This document shows positions 1-8,531 of a DNA stretch of 64,000 bases, piece after piece. The position numbers and the translations under genes are program-made. How positions within the stretch are numbered: the first letter of the stretch is position 1; each line of letters opens with the position of its first letter. The stretch is taken from contig CATLIG010000004.1 in assembly GCA_949948985.1 (NCBI GenBank), positions 1 through 64,000 on the forward strand, given 5' to 3'. Under the pieces are notes generated by a model that was not told the DNA's origin, searched no databases, and worked only from the letters and a program-made list of their open reading frames with translations. Source of the stretch: an uncultured Clostridia bacterium. Lineage in GTDB: Bacteria > Bacillota > Clostridia > Lachnospirales > CAG-274.

Positions 1-239
1 AATTTTATTTAAGAATATAATAAAAATAATTTTTTATTTAAGTTTTGGAGTTATTATTTAATATAAATAAATAATAACAACCAGCTTTTTTATATGATAT
101 ATAAAATTATAATTCAAATTGAAAAAGTCGATTGTTATTCATCATTAAATAATTTATAAAAATTTTGATAAACTAACATTTTTATTATATACAATTATAT
201 CTTAAGATGTCAATAATTTTTTTCATTTTTTATATTAAA

Positions 240-318
240 ATTGGATTTTTAGATTTGTGAAACTGTGCTACAGCGATTTAGAACAGACCTATTACAAAGC
301 ACTCCAAAAATCCAATTA
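240..318. repeat. Palindromic element with ATTGGATTTTT ends
   Basis: The ends ATTGGATTTTT and AAAAATCCAAT are inverted copies about 75 bases apart. The middle holds GAACAGACCTATTA, the outward end of a family B repeat, so this may be a deleted or composite MITE. It could form a long hairpin if transcribed. There is no flanking gene within 600 bases. Confidence 0.5.
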
Positions 319-506
319 AAAACTAACACTTATGTTAATAAATACCTTAAAAGCATATAAACAATTTAAAATGACTTTTTACTTTATAGTAATTTTATTT
401 TCTGTAATTATTGAAAATTTTATAAAAAAGCAACTGACCACTTTAAAAAAACACATTTTGACCATTTTAAAGATGTCAAATAAGCTTTATAATTCTATAA
501 ACGCAA

Positions 507-672
507 TAGACCTCCTAGGAAACTAGCAAATTGACAGATAAATGCAGATTTTGCTGATAGGCGAATTAAATTTTCGCCGTAATACTCGCAGTGGTATTTC
601 AAGAAAATTTAATAAAGCATATCGGAAAAAGATGTGCTTAGATGGGATTTTCTATGTTTCCAAGGAGGTCTA
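507..672. repeat. Family C palindromic repeat, copy 1
   Basis: An element of about 166 bp with inverted ends TAGACCTCCTAGGAAAC and GTTTCCAAGGAGGTCTA, flanked by TA. A near-identical full copy is at 4027-4193 and a right-end fragment at 58510-58554. There is no coding capacity, consistent with a non-autonomous MITE. Confidence 0.8.
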
Positions 673-676
673 ATAC

Positions 677-830
677 TAAACCTGTTTAGTAACCTAAGTA
701 ATAACGTAGACAAAAGATTTTTTTGACAGACAAAACCTGATTTTTACAGGAATACTTGGAAAGTATTTCAAAAAAACAGGCAAAGTATGGCAGAAAAAGA
801 TTGTCATACGATGTTGCGGATATTATTATA
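677..830. repeat. Family B palindromic repeat
   Basis: Begins AAACCTGTTTAGTAACCT and contains the family B hallmarks: the TTTTTACAGGAATACTTGGAAAGTATTTC core and the GGCAAAGTATGGCAGAAAAAG right arm. Related copies are at 9788, 25128, 34598, 40338, 47386, 56858 and 60683. It is degenerate compared with family A, so probably older. Confidence 0.6.
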
Positions 831-966
831 GCAAAATAATAAACAACATATTTTAATAAAATATAACATTAATTAAGCAGAATTAAGCAGATTATTTTAC
901 TATAAAATTTTCAGTCAAACGGTGTTGCGTTTATTTAAGGAGAAGTCTGATAAGGAGGGTAAATTT

Positions 967-1857
967 ATGACAAATGAAATTATAGAAAGGTATAATCTTA
1001 ATAAAAATCTTGCCCAGATGCTAAAGGGTGGTGTAATAATGGACGTTACAAATCAGGAAGAAGCCACAATAGCAGAAGAAGCAGGAGCAGTTGCCGTAAT
1101 GGCTCTTGAGAGAGTTCCTTCAGATATAAGAAAAAACGGTGGTGTCGCTAGAATGAGTGACCCAAAAATCATAAAAGAAATTCAACATGCCGTATCCATT
1201 CCTGTAATGGCAAAAGCCAGAATAGGTCATATTGCTGAAGCTCAGATATTAGAAGCTCTTGGAATCGACTACATAGATGAAAGCGAGGTCTTAACTCCCG
1301 CGGATGATATGTACCATTTAAATAAGTTCGACTACAAGGTACCTTTTGTATGCGGAGCAAGAAATATAGGCGAAGCGTTAAGGCGAATAGGAGAAGGAGC
1401 TTCAATGATTAGAACAAAAGGAGAAGCCGGAACCGGCAATATTGTAGAGGCTGTAAAACATATGCGGACAATGATGTCATCAATAAGAAAACTTATGAAT
1501 ATGCCAAAAGAGGAACTTATGACTTTCGCAAAAAATAACAATGCGCCTTACGATATTGTTTTGTATGTTGCCGAAAACGGAAAATTGCCCGTTGTAAATT
1601 TTGCTGCGGGAGGAATAGCTACTCCGGCCGATGCTGCACTTATGATGCAGCTTGGAAGCGAAGGTATTTTTGTAGGTTCCGGAATTTTTAAATCCTCTAA
1701 TCCAAAATTAATGGCAAAAGCAATAGTAAAAGCAACCGCTTATTATAACGACCCTAAAATACTTGCTGAAGTAAGCGAAGGATTAGGAAATCCAATGAAA
1801 GGAATTGAGCTTAAAGATATTCCTACGGAAGAACGGCTTGCTGAAAGAGGCTGGTGA
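967..1857 (+). CDS. pdxS: Pyridoxal 5'-phosphate synthase, synthase subunit PdxS
   Basis: PdxS condenses ribose 5-phosphate, glyceraldehyde 3-phosphate and ammonia into PLP, using ammonia channelled from PdxT (DXP-independent pathway). The 296-residue product has the family length. It shows the [10 protein letters not shown] opening, [15 protein letters not shown], the MAKARIGH segment with catalytic Lys, RTKGEAGTG phosphate loop, and [21 protein letters not shown] chose ATG 967 over an upstream in-frame GTG at 922 because GGAGGG lies 7 bases before it and homologues begin near MTNE. pdxT follows 5 bases downstream, so the two are an operon. Very secure. Confidence 0.98.
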   Translation: MTNEIIERYNLNKNLAQMLKGGVIMDVTNQEEATIAEEAGAVAVMALERVPSDIRKNGGVARMSDPKIIKEIQHAVSIPVMAKARIGHIAEAQILEALGIDYIDESEVLTPADDMYHLNKFDYKVPFVCGARNIGEALRRIGEGASMIRTKGEAGTGNIVEAVKHMRTMMSSIRKLMNMPKEELMTFAKNNNAPYDIVLYVAENGKLPVVNFAAGGIATPADAALMMQLGSEGIFVGSGIFKSSNPKLMAKAIVKATAYYNDPKILAEVSEGLGNPMKGIELKDIPTEERLAERGW

Positions 1858-1862
1858 TAACT

Positions 1863-2459
1863 ATGAATAAAAAAATAAAAGTAGGTGTACTTTCATTTCA
1901 AGGTTCCGTAAAAGAGCATATAAAAATTTTAAAAGAGTTTAATAATGTAGAAACTGTAGAAGTAAAAACCATAAAAAAATTAAATGAAATAGACGGGATA
2001 ATACTCCCTGGCGGAGAAAGCACAACAATATCAAAACTTTTAAAAACTTTCGGTATTTTCGAACCTTTAAAAAAACGCATAGAAAATGGTATGCCAGTAT
2101 GGGGTACCTGTGCCGGCTTAATACTTCTTGCTAAAAAAATACAAGGAGAAACTTCTCATTTAGCCGTTATGGATATTTCAGTAAAAAGAAATGCCTATGG
2201 CACACAGCTTAACAGCTTTGTTATAAAGTCAAAAATAAAAGAAATTTCAGAAAATGAAATACCTCTTGTTTTTATAAGAGCTCCATGGATTGAAAACGCA
2301 AAAAGCAATGTTAAAATTCTTTCAAAAATAAATAATCATATAACTGCCGCAAGGCAAAAAAATATGCTGGCAACTTCTTTTCATCCTGAATTGACAAATA
2401 ATAATGAGTTTCATAAATACTTTATAAATATGATAAAAGAAACGATTTGTACTAAATGA
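1863..2459 (+). CDS. pdxT: Pyridoxal 5'-phosphate synthase, glutaminase subunit PdxT
   Basis: Class I glutamine amidotransferase that releases ammonia from glutamine and passes it to PdxS. The 198-residue product shows VGVLSFQGSVKEH at the N-terminus, the oxyanion-strand LPGGEST (about 47-53), the nucleophile Cys in GTCAGL (about 79) and the His/Glu of the triad in SFHPEL near the C-terminus. ATG 1863 is preferred to GTG 1854, which overlaps the pdxS stop and has no room for a ribosome binding site. Translation is probably coupled to pdxS. A hairpin followed by a T-run closes the operon. Confidence 0.97.
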   Translation: MNKKIKVGVLSFQGSVKEHIKILKEFNNVETVEVKTIKKLNEIDGIILPGGESTTISKLLKTFGIFEPLKKRIENGMPVWGTCAGLILLAKKIQGETSHLAVMDISVKRNAYGTQLNSFVIKSKIKEISENEIPLVFIRAPWIENAKSNVKILSKINNHITAARQKNMLATSFHPELTNNNEFHKYFINMIKETICTK

Positions 2460-2475
2460 CCTTTTCTTGAAAAAA

Positions 2476-2541
2476 TTAAAAACAATAGACCTTGTTGACC
2501 TTGTTTGGTAAACCAAGAAATCTATTGTTTTATTTTTTCAA
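2476..2541 (+). terminator. Terminator-like hairpin after pdxT
   Basis: AAAACAATAGA and TCTATTGTTTT form the outer stem, with an inner TTGG...CCAA hairpin, followed by ATTTTTTC. It lies just after the pdxT stop and would end the pdxST transcript. It may itself be a compact palindromic repeat. Confidence 0.6.
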
Positions 2542-2696
2542 TTTTATTTCTGCATCCAATTTTGCACCAAATAAAATAAGATATTAGACATAAGTAAAAC
2601 AATAAAAAACACTTTTACACATCACATTTTACAGATATTCTAAAGTCAGAAAAAATATTCCTTTCAAAATCTTAGCAAAAGGTATTTTATATTAGA

Positions 2697-2757
2697 GCTG
2701 TTCAATAACTTTGGTAGTATCCGCTTGACAGACCCTTTTTCATCAATAGAAATCTAA
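2697..2757. repeat. Family B half element
   Basis: AGAGCTGTTCAATAAC followed by GCTTGACAGACCCTTTTT matches the left half of family B. No right half is present. The same AGAGCTGTTCAATA end appears in the hairpin at 61800-61879. Confidence 0.5.
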
Positions 2758-2764
2758 TCTTTTA

Positions 2765-3496
2765 TTATTTCAGTGTGGATTCAAAAATTGACTCAAATTC
2801 TTCTTCCGTAAGTTCTCTTACCTCTCCTTCTTTAATATTCTCATCAAGCTTAAACCCTCCAAACTTCACCCTTTTTAAAAATAATACTTCTTTTCCAACA
2901 GAACTGAACATTCTTTTAATCTGATGAAATTTCCCTTCTGAAATTTCAATAAAAACATTTGTTTTGCCGTTTTCAGTATTACAGATTTCAAGTTTAGCGC
3001 TTTTGCATATTTCACCGTTTCCAAGGTCAATTCCTTTAAAAAAAGCATCAACATCATTTTGGTCAATAAATCCCAAAATTGTGGCAAAATACTTTTTCCA
3101 TATATGTTTTTTAGGCGATAAAGTATTATGGGCAAATTTGCCATCATTAGTAAGAATAAGAAGTCCTACTGTATCTTTATCAAGCCGCCCTACAGGAAAT
3201 AATCCAATTTTTTTATACTTATCAGGTAAAATATCAACAACAGTTTGTTCTTTTTTATCCTCTGTCGCTGAGATAACTCCGGCCGGTTTATTCATAACAA
3301 TATAAGTAAATTTTTTATAAATAATCTTTTTGCCGTCTACAAATACAGAATTTTTATCTGTATTAATCTTAACATCGCTTTTATTTATCGTTTTTTCATC
3401 AACTTTAACACTGCCGCGTTTAATATATTCTTTAATCTCTCTTCTGCTTCCAATACCACAGTCTGAAAGCATTTTATCAAGTCTCATAACAGCCAT
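2765..3496 (-). CDS. RsuA/RluB-family rRNA pseudouridine synthase
   Basis: Isomerises a specific uridine in rRNA; family members modify 16S U516 (RsuA) or 23S sites (RluB/F) and I cannot say which. The 243 residues begin with an S4-like RNA-binding domain (LDKMLSDCGIGSRREIKEYI, about 4-60). The catalytic domain follows, with KPAGVISATED and GRLDKDTVGLLILTNDG, whose Asp is the conserved catalytic residue. ATG 3496 was chosen because AGAGGAAG precedes it; an upstream extension would run into the repeat at 3523-3686. The repeat begins only 26 bases upstream, so the promoter lies inside or beyond it. Confidence 0.93.
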   Translation of the reverse strand: MAVMRLDKMLSDCGIGSRREIKEYIKRGSVKVDEKTINKSDVKINTDKNSVFVDGKKIIYKKFTYIVMNKPAGVISATEDKKEQTVVDILPDKYKKIGLFPVGRLDKDTVGLLILTNDGKFAHNTLSPKKHIWKKYFATILGFIDQNDVDAFFKGIDLGNGEICKSAKLEICNTENGKTNVFIEISEGKFHQIKRMFSSVGKEVLFLKRVKFGGFKLDENIKEGEVRELTEEEFESIFESTLK

Positions 3497-3522
3497 AGAC
3501 TTCTTCCTCTTAAATTCAGTTT

Positions 3523-3686
3523 TATAGTCAATCAACTTGAAAATGAGCAAAAGGAAACAAGATAAAAATTATTTTCGCAAGACAGTGGAAGGAGAGCGTA
3601 GCTGTAGCCTATACCGACTGACACTAACAAAGCGAAAAGGATTTTTATCCGATGAACTTGTTCAATTTTTAAGTTGATTGACTATA
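3523..3686. repeat. Family A MITE-like palindromic repeat
   Basis: A 164-bp copy bounded by TATAGTCAATCAACTTGA and AAGTTGATTGACTATA. The core contains the SD-like AAGGAAACAAG and a central hairpin. Its edge is 26 bases from the start codon of the pseudouridine synthase gene. Confidence 0.9.
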
Positions 3687-3766
3687 AATATTTTAAAAAA
3701 TAATATAAATAAAAAATAACTGTTATAAAATAAATTAAAAACTTATTTAATAACAGTCATTAAAAG

Positions 3767-3840
3767 CGTGTATGAAAGGATTCGAACCCTCGACCTTCTG
3801 GTCCGTAGCCAGACGCTCTATCCAGCTGAGCTACATACAC
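3767..3840 (-). tRNA. tRNA-Arg (anticodon ACG)
   Basis: On the minus strand the acceptor stem GTGTATG pairs with CATACAC. The D arm is GCTC...GAGC. The anticodon stem TCTGG/CCAGA frames loop CTACGGA, giving anticodon ACG (inosine-modified, reads CGN). The T loop is GTTCGAATC and the discriminator is G. CCA is not encoded, so it must be added after transcription. A strong sigma-A promoter lies upstream. Confidence 0.97.
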
Positions 3841-3889
3841 ATATTAATATGTAACAGGAAACAGCCTCATTCCCTTAACAACAATTATT

Positions 3890-3918
3890 ATTATACTATA
3901 TGTTTTAAAAATTGTCAA
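3890..3918 (-). promoter_or_regulatory. Promoter of tRNA-Arg
   Basis: On the minus strand: TTGACA, 17-base spacer, TATAAT, a perfect sigma-A consensus. The predicted start near 3883 leaves about 40 bases of 5' leader to be trimmed by RNase P. Confidence 0.9.
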
Positions 3919-4026
3919 GAGTTTTTTTACACCTTTTTTTCAAAAATTTATTTGCATATTACATTATTTATGATATAATATACAAAATATAAAAATTATA
4001 TAAGCAAAACAATAGAATAATTTTAT

Positions 4027-4193
4027 TAGACCTCCTGGGAAACTAGCAAATTGACAGATAAGTGCAGATTTTGCTGATAGGTGAAATTAAATTTTCGCCA
4101 TAATACTCGCAGTGGTATTTCAAGAAAATTTAATAAAACATATCGGAAAAAGATGTGCTTAGACGGCATTTTCTATGTTTCCGAGGATGTCTA
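4027..4193. repeat. Family C palindromic repeat, copy 2
   Basis: Nearly identical to 507-672 over the full length: ends TAGACCTCCTGGGAAAC and GTTTCCGAGGATGTCTA, flanked by TTA. Degenerate family D-like AT-rich sequence (GAATTCTTTTATTGTTTAGCACTAAAAATTTTG) occupies about 4234-4346 between it and the potassium channel gene. Confidence 0.8.
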
Positions 4194-4420
4194 TTAAAAA
4201 CAGTGTAAAACACTCTTCAAAAAATTTGCTGATTATATCGAAATAATAGAAGAATAGAAGAATAAATAGATAATATTTAAAAAAATAGAATTCTTTTATT
4301 GTTTAGCACTAAAAATTTTGCGAATTTTTATAATATAGTTCTATAGATTACTATAGTTTAGTAATTCATAAAAATACTGTTATTTTATTGTTTTGCTGTT
4401 AAAGAAGGGAAATTTTTCAA

Positions 4421-5812
4421 ATGATAAGAAAAATTTTTATAAAATTAAGTCCTACTCAAATAATAGTTATAGGATTTTTAATTTTAAATTTAATCGGTAC
4501 ATTACTTCTGTTAATGCCATTTTCTTGTGCCGATGGCGCAAACACAAGTTTTACAGACGCTTTATTCACCTCAACATCTGCGTTGTGTGTTACAGGTTTA
4601 TCAGTTGTAAATACCCTTGAACACTGGTCTTTATTTGGAAAATATGTTATCTTGTTTTTAATCCAAATAGGCGGTATAGGATTTATGACAATCGTAACAA
4701 GTATACTTGTTGTACTAGGGAAAAAAATAACTTTGAAAGAACGAATTGTTATGCAAGAATCTTTCAATCTTGGTACTTTTCAGGGAATGGTTTCATTCAC
4801 TAAAAAAATAGTTATCGGTACATTACTTTTTGAGGGAAGCGGTGCGATTTTACTTTCAATAAAATTTATACCTGAATTTGGATTTGCATCAGGTGTATTT
4901 AAAGGAATTTTTCATTCAATTTCCGCATTTTGTAACGCAGGCTTTGATTTAATAGGAAAAAATAGTATTGAGCCATACGTAAATGATTTATATGTAAATA
5001 TTATTCTTTCATTCCTTATTATAGTCGGAGGACTTGGATTTATAGTATGGGTTGACTTGCTGAGGATATTCAGAGATGAAAAAATAAAAAAATTCTCATT
5101 AAAAAACAAGTTTCAAAATCTTTCATTACATAGTAAACTTGTTTTAACAATAACTTTAGGTTTACTTTTATTAGGATGGATATACATTTTTTTCAGTGAG
5201 TATGATAACCCTGCGACCCTTGGAAATATGAGTATCTTTGAAAAACTTATAGCATCATTTTTTCAGTCAGTAACATTCAGAACAGCTGGTTTTGCGGCGT
5301 TAAGTCAAGATTCCTTAACATACGGGACAAAGTTTTTTGGAATTATACTTATGCTGGTAGGCGGTTCATCAGGGAGTACCGCGGGAGGAATAAAAACCGT
5401 TACGATAGGTGCTGTATTTGTAGCCGTAATATCTGTTATACAAGGAAAAAACTCTCTTTCCGTATTTAAAAAAAGTATTTCTTTTGACACAGTTCAAAAA
5501 GCCCTTACTGTAATAATAATGATGATAGGCTTTCTTATAGTCCTTTCAATAGCATTATCTTTTACCGAAAAAGGAACCAGCTATGAATATGAGTTTTTGG
5601 ATTTATTTTTTGAAGCATCTTCAGCCCTTGGTACCGTAGGTCTTTCAACAGGAATAACGCCTTATCTTTCTGTACTCGGAAAAATATTTATATGCGCCGG
5701 TATGTTTATAGGTAGATTAGGTCCTGTGACAATAGCTGTTGCTCTTTCTTCAAGAAATACTTCAGGAAAAAACCTCTTATACTATCCTGAGGAAAAACTT
5801 TTCGTTGGATAA
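4421..5812 (+). CDS. ktrB: Potassium uptake channel subunit, TrkH/KtrB family
   Basis: Integral membrane K+ (or K+/Na+) translocation subunit. The 463 residues hold four M1-P-M2 repeats whose selectivity-filter loops are visible: TSALCVTGLSV (about 51-61), SAFCNAGFD (about 168-176), TFRTAGFAAL (about 285-294) and SALGTVGLST. Length fits KtrB (about 450) rather than the longer TrkH. GAAGGGA precedes ATG 4421. The partner nucleotide-binding subunit follows 37 bases downstream, forming a two-gene transport operon. Confidence in family is very high; KtrB versus TrkH naming is by length. Confidence 0.95.
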   Translation: MIRKIFIKLSPTQIIVIGFLILNLIGTLLLLMPFSCADGANTSFTDALFTSTSALCVTGLSVVNTLEHWSLFGKYVILFLIQIGGIGFMTIVTSILVVLGKKITLKERIVMQESFNLGTFQGMVSFTKKIVIGTLLFEGSGAILLSIKFIPEFGFASGVFKGIFHSISAFCNAGFDLIGKNSIEPYVNDLYVNIILSFLIIVGGLGFIVWVDLLRIFRDEKIKKFSLKNKFQNLSLHSKLVLTITLGLLLLGWIYIFFSEYDNPATLGNMSIFEKLIASFFQSVTFRTAGFAALSQDSLTYGTKFFGIILMLVGGSSGSTAGGIKTVTIGAVFVAVISVIQGKNSLSVFKKSISFDTVQKALTVIIMMIGFLIVLSIALSFTEKGTSYEYEFLDLFFEASSALGTVGLSTGITPYLSVLGKIFICAGMFIGRLGPVTIAVALSSRNTSGKNLLYYPEEKLFVG

Positions 5813-5849
5813 AAATCTGTTATCTTAATTAGTGTTTGGAGGTATTTGT

Positions 5850-6500
5850 ATGATAAAAAACAAACAATTTGCCGTTTTAGGTTTGGGACGATTTGGACAA
5901 AGTATAGCGCGTACCCTTGTTGACAACAACTGCGATGTTTTGTGTGTTGATAAAAGCATAGAAGCCGTAAATGAGATGAGTAAATACGCAAGCAACGTAA
6001 CTAGAGCAGATGTTGCTGATGTTCACGCAATGGCGGCTTTAGGGTTAAACAATTTTGACGTTGTAATAATAGCTATCGGAGAAAATATGGAAGCCGGAAT
6101 TATGGCAACCCTTATAGCAAAAGATATGGGAGTACAAACTGTAATAACAAAAGCGAAAAATGAAATTCAGAAATCAATACTTCAAAAAGTTGGAGCGGAT
6201 AAAGTTGTTCTTCCGGAAAAAGATATGGGAATAAGAATTGCGACAAATCTTATAACAACAAATATAATAGATTTTATAGCTCTTTCAGAACAATTTACTA
6301 TAGCTGAAGTTGAACCGCGCAAAGAATGGATAGGTGTTTCGCTGAAAAAATCAAATATACGTGCTGAACATAGACTTAATATTGTTGCCATAAAAAGAAA
6401 CGATGACATAATTGTTTCTCCCAAAGCTGAAGAAATAATAGACAAAGACGATATTCTTGTAATAATAGGCGCAATAAACGATATACAAAAAGTAAAATAA
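5850..6500 (+). CDS. ktrA: Potassium channel regulatory subunit, TrkA/KtrA (RCK) family
   Basis: Cytoplasmic ring-forming regulator that binds ATP/ADP or NAD(H) and gates the KtrB-type channel. The 216 residues contain an N-terminal Rossmann RCK_N domain (AVLGLGRFGQSIARTL, GxGxxG at about 9-14, acidic ligand residue in CVDKS) and a C-terminal RCK_C domain ending in DDILVIIGAINDIQKV. ATG 5850 is correct because GGAGG sits 7 bases upstream; an upstream GTG at 5832 overlaps that site. It is followed 11 bases later by a methyltransferase gene, perhaps cotranscribed. Confidence 0.95.
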   Translation: MIKNKQFAVLGLGRFGQSIARTLVDNNCDVLCVDKSIEAVNEMSKYASNVTRADVADVHAMAALGLNNFDVVIIAIGENMEAGIMATLIAKDMGVQTVITKAKNEIQKSILQKVGADKVVLPEKDMGIRIATNLITTNIIDFIALSEQFTIAEVEPRKEWIGVSLKKSNIRAEHRLNIVAIKRNDDIIVSPKAEEIIDKDDILVIIGAINDIQKVK

Positions 6501-6511
6501 GGAATTTAAAA

Positions 6512-7321
6512 ATGATAACTACTATAAACATAACAAGTTTGCAAAATAAATATATTAAACAGGTTAATTTATTAAAACAAAAAAAAGAACGTGATAAAAC
6601 AAAACTTTTTATCGCTGAAGGAGAACGTCTTGTAAATGAAATCCCTCAGGACTGGAAAATTGAGTATATAATTTTATCTGAAAATTATCTTTCAGATGTA
6701 AATACACAAAAAATATGTAATATTTTATCAAAATTTCCTCAAATTAAAGCTTTTACAGTATCTCAAAAATACTTTGAAAAAATTTCAGATACCGTTACAC
6801 CTCAGGGAATTTTAGCTGTTTGCAGACAAAAAATATATAATGAAAATAAATTCATTAATAAAAAAAATCCTTTTTTTATATTGCTTGAAAGAATTTCTGA
6901 CCCCGGAAATCTAGGCACTTTAATCCGAACCGCTGATGCCGCCGGAGCAGATTGTGTTTTTCTTTCAAAAGGATGTGTTGATTTATATAACAGCAAGGTT
7001 ATACGTTCATCAATGGGGTCAATATTTCATTTGCCTGTTGTCATAAATTCTGAATTTGATGTTTTGATTGAAAATTTAAAGTCAAAAAATATAAATATTT
7101 TAGCGGCACATTTGAAAGGTAAAAAAACTCTTTATGATATAAATCTTACAAATGGCATAGGTATACTTATAGGAAATGAAGCAAACGGTCTTTCCGATGA
7201 AATTTCTGAAAAATCAACAGAACTTATAAAAATACCTATGCCTGGAAACGCTGAATCAATGAATGTTTCCGTAGCCGGGAGTATTTTTATTTACGAGGCT
7301 GTAAGACAACGTATAAAATAA
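6512..7321 (+). CDS. TrmH/SpoU-family RNA 2'-O-ribose methyltransferase
   Basis: Uses S-adenosylmethionine to methylate a ribose 2'-OH in rRNA or tRNA through a trefoil-knot SPOUT fold. The 269 residues have an N-terminal substrate-binding domain (ITSLQNKYIKQ...LFIAEGERLV) and the three SpoU motifs: ISDPGNLGTLIRTADAAG (about 130-147), ILIGNEANGLS (about 219-229) and IPMPGNAESMNVSVAGSI. This is the arrangement of the YsgA/RlmB-like group; the exact target cannot be read from sequence. Only 11 bases follow ktrA, and an AAGGA ribosome site precedes the ATG. Confidence 0.92.
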   Translation: MITTINITSLQNKYIKQVNLLKQKKERDKTKLFIAEGERLVNEIPQDWKIEYIILSENYLSDVNTQKICNILSKFPQIKAFTVSQKYFEKISDTVTPQGILAVCRQKIYNENKFINKKNPFFILLERISDPGNLGTLIRTADAAGADCVFLSKGCVDLYNSKVIRSSMGSIFHLPVVINSEFDVLIENLKSKNINILAAHLKGKKTLYDINLTNGIGILIGNEANGLSDEISEKSTELIKIPMPGNAESMNVSVAGSIFIYEAVRQRIK

Positions 7322-7374
7322 AATTTTAAATATGCTTTTTTAAATTTAAAAATTTTTTAAAAGGGGCGTTTAAT

Positions 7375-7824
7375 ATGAGCAGAATAAGCTGGGATGAATA
7401 TTTTATGTCAATGGCAGAGCTTGCCAGCAAGCGCTCAACTTGTTTAAGACGTAAAGTCGGCGCTGTAATTATAAAAGATAATCAGATTTTGGCGACCGGA
7501 TATAATGGTGCTCCAAAAGGACTTCCTAATTGTTGTGACTTAGGCGAATGCATCCGACAAAAAATGAATATTCCAAGCGGAGAACGGCATGAGCTTTGCC
7601 GCGCCGTTCATGCCGAAAATAATGCCATAACTCAATGCGCTGTAAATGGCGTATCATGTAAAGGCGGTACAATTTATGTAACATCAAGTCCTTGTATAAT
7701 GTGTTTAAAACAAATTATAAATGCAGGAATTAAAAAAATAATAGCATTAGAAATATATCCCGATAAAATGAGCAAAGAAATGCTTGAAATGTGTAATATA
7801 GAATTTATACAATATATACGATAA
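7375..7824 (+). CDS. Deoxycytidylate (dCMP) deaminase family, ComEB-like
   Basis: Zinc enzyme predicted to deaminate dCMP to dUMP for thymidylate synthesis. The 149 residues show the zinc site and catalytic Glu in CRAVHAENNA (about 81-90) and the PCIMC pair (about 105-109), plus RKVGAVIIKDNQILATGYNGAP typical of the family and CCDLGEC cysteines. AAAAGGGG precedes ATG 7375. It stands about 50 bases after the methyltransferase and may be the last gene of the potassium operon. B. subtilis ComEB is the closest remembered relative. Confidence 0.93.
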   Translation: MSRISWDEYFMSMAELASKRSTCLRRKVGAVIIKDNQILATGYNGAPKGLPNCCDLGECIRQKMNIPSGERHELCRAVHAENNAITQCAVNGVSCKGGTIYVTSSPCIMCLKQIINAGIKKIIALEIYPDKMSKEMLEMCNIEFIQYIR

Positions 7825-7892
7825 ATTTAATAGAAAAATAATAAAATAATAACAACAAACTTTTAAAAATAATATATTCAATAATTTATTTT

Positions 7893-8045
7893 ATTAGACC
7901 TGTATAAACCATCGTGAATGATTAGCAAAATATCTTTCGTCATACAGGTCTAGTCTAGTTTTCACAGGAATTCTTGGAAAGTATTTAAAAAATTAACTTC
8001 GATAGGCATAAAAATATTTGTTAAGCCATATTACAAAGGTTTTAT
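7893..8045. repeat. Degenerate family B repeat
   Basis: TTAGACCTGTATAAACCATC at the left, an internal CATACAGGTCTAG, and GGAATTCTTGGAAAGTATTT as in other family B cores. It appears rearranged: one end and its inverse lie only 50 bases apart. It fills the gap between the deaminase and the small minus-strand gene. Confidence 0.45.
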
Positions 8046-8123
8046 AAAATATGTATTATTTTGCTCTGAAAGTTCTGTAAATTAATCATCCGAACAATAA
8101 ACCTTATTTAATAAATTATTTTA

Positions 8124-8312
8124 TTATTCGGACATATTGGTTTTATGTACTTCTTTAATACCTTTATAACCTAAAACATTCAAATATTTTTTTTGATTTT
8201 TAAGCCTTATTTTTTCTATTTCCTCATATGTAAATTCAGATTCTTTTTTTACCTCTCTATCTCCATTTTCAATTCTGACATACTCACGTTCAATAGTATA
8301 TTCAATGGCCAT
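8124..8312 (-). CDS. Small hypothetical protein (62 aa)
   Basis: I do not recognise this gene. It encodes 62 highly charged residues (many Glu, Lys, Arg) with no membrane segment or Cys pair; the middle EEIEKIRLKNQKKYLNVLGYKG looks helical. The ribosome binding site AGAGGTGAT 7 bases before ATG supports it as real. It is divergently oriented to the TolC-like gene, sharing a 219-base intergenic region, and nothing follows it but a repeat. Confidence 0.65.
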   Translation of the reverse strand: MAIEYTIEREYVRIENGDREVKKESEFTYEEIEKIRLKNQKKYLNVLGYKGIKEVHKTNMSE

Positions 8313-8531
8313 AATATCACCTCTGTAAATTTTATTTTAGGAATAATTTGTCCTATTCGATATTTTATCCATAAAAAAAGTCAATATTTACAGAATGCAT
8401 ATTTACTGCAATAGACTTCGCTGTATTATTTTTATAAATTAAAAAATTTTAATCTTATTTTAATTTGTATAAAAACTTTATAGTGTAACATAAAAATATA
8501 CAAAATATTTTATAAAACAGGAGGTTTTAAT

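Larger units (their letters stand above)
1..966. other. Gene-free, repeat-rich region upstream of pdxS
   Basis: I see no convincing gene here. The one 64-codon frame (332-526) is lysine/isoleucine-rich, lacks a good ribosome binding site and runs into a repeat, so I reject it. The region contains a short palindromic element (240-318), a family C repeat (507-672) and a family B repeat (about 677-830), placed nearly head to tail. The pdxS promoter must lie in or just after the family B copy. A direct repeat of TTAAGCAGAA type occurs at about 872-892, function unknown. Confidence 0.6.

Noticed and set aside
332-526. 64-codon plus-strand frame in the left leader
   Set aside because: No ribosome binding site, low-complexity composition, and it ends inside a family C repeat.
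1169-1541. Minus-strand frames inside pdxS, and similar antisense frames inside other genes
   Set aside because: They are shadows of well-supported genes with no ribosome sites or recognisable products.
3497-3550. N-terminal extension of the pseudouridine synthase into the repeat
   Set aside because: The added residues derive from the family A tip; a proper ribosome site precedes ATG 3496.
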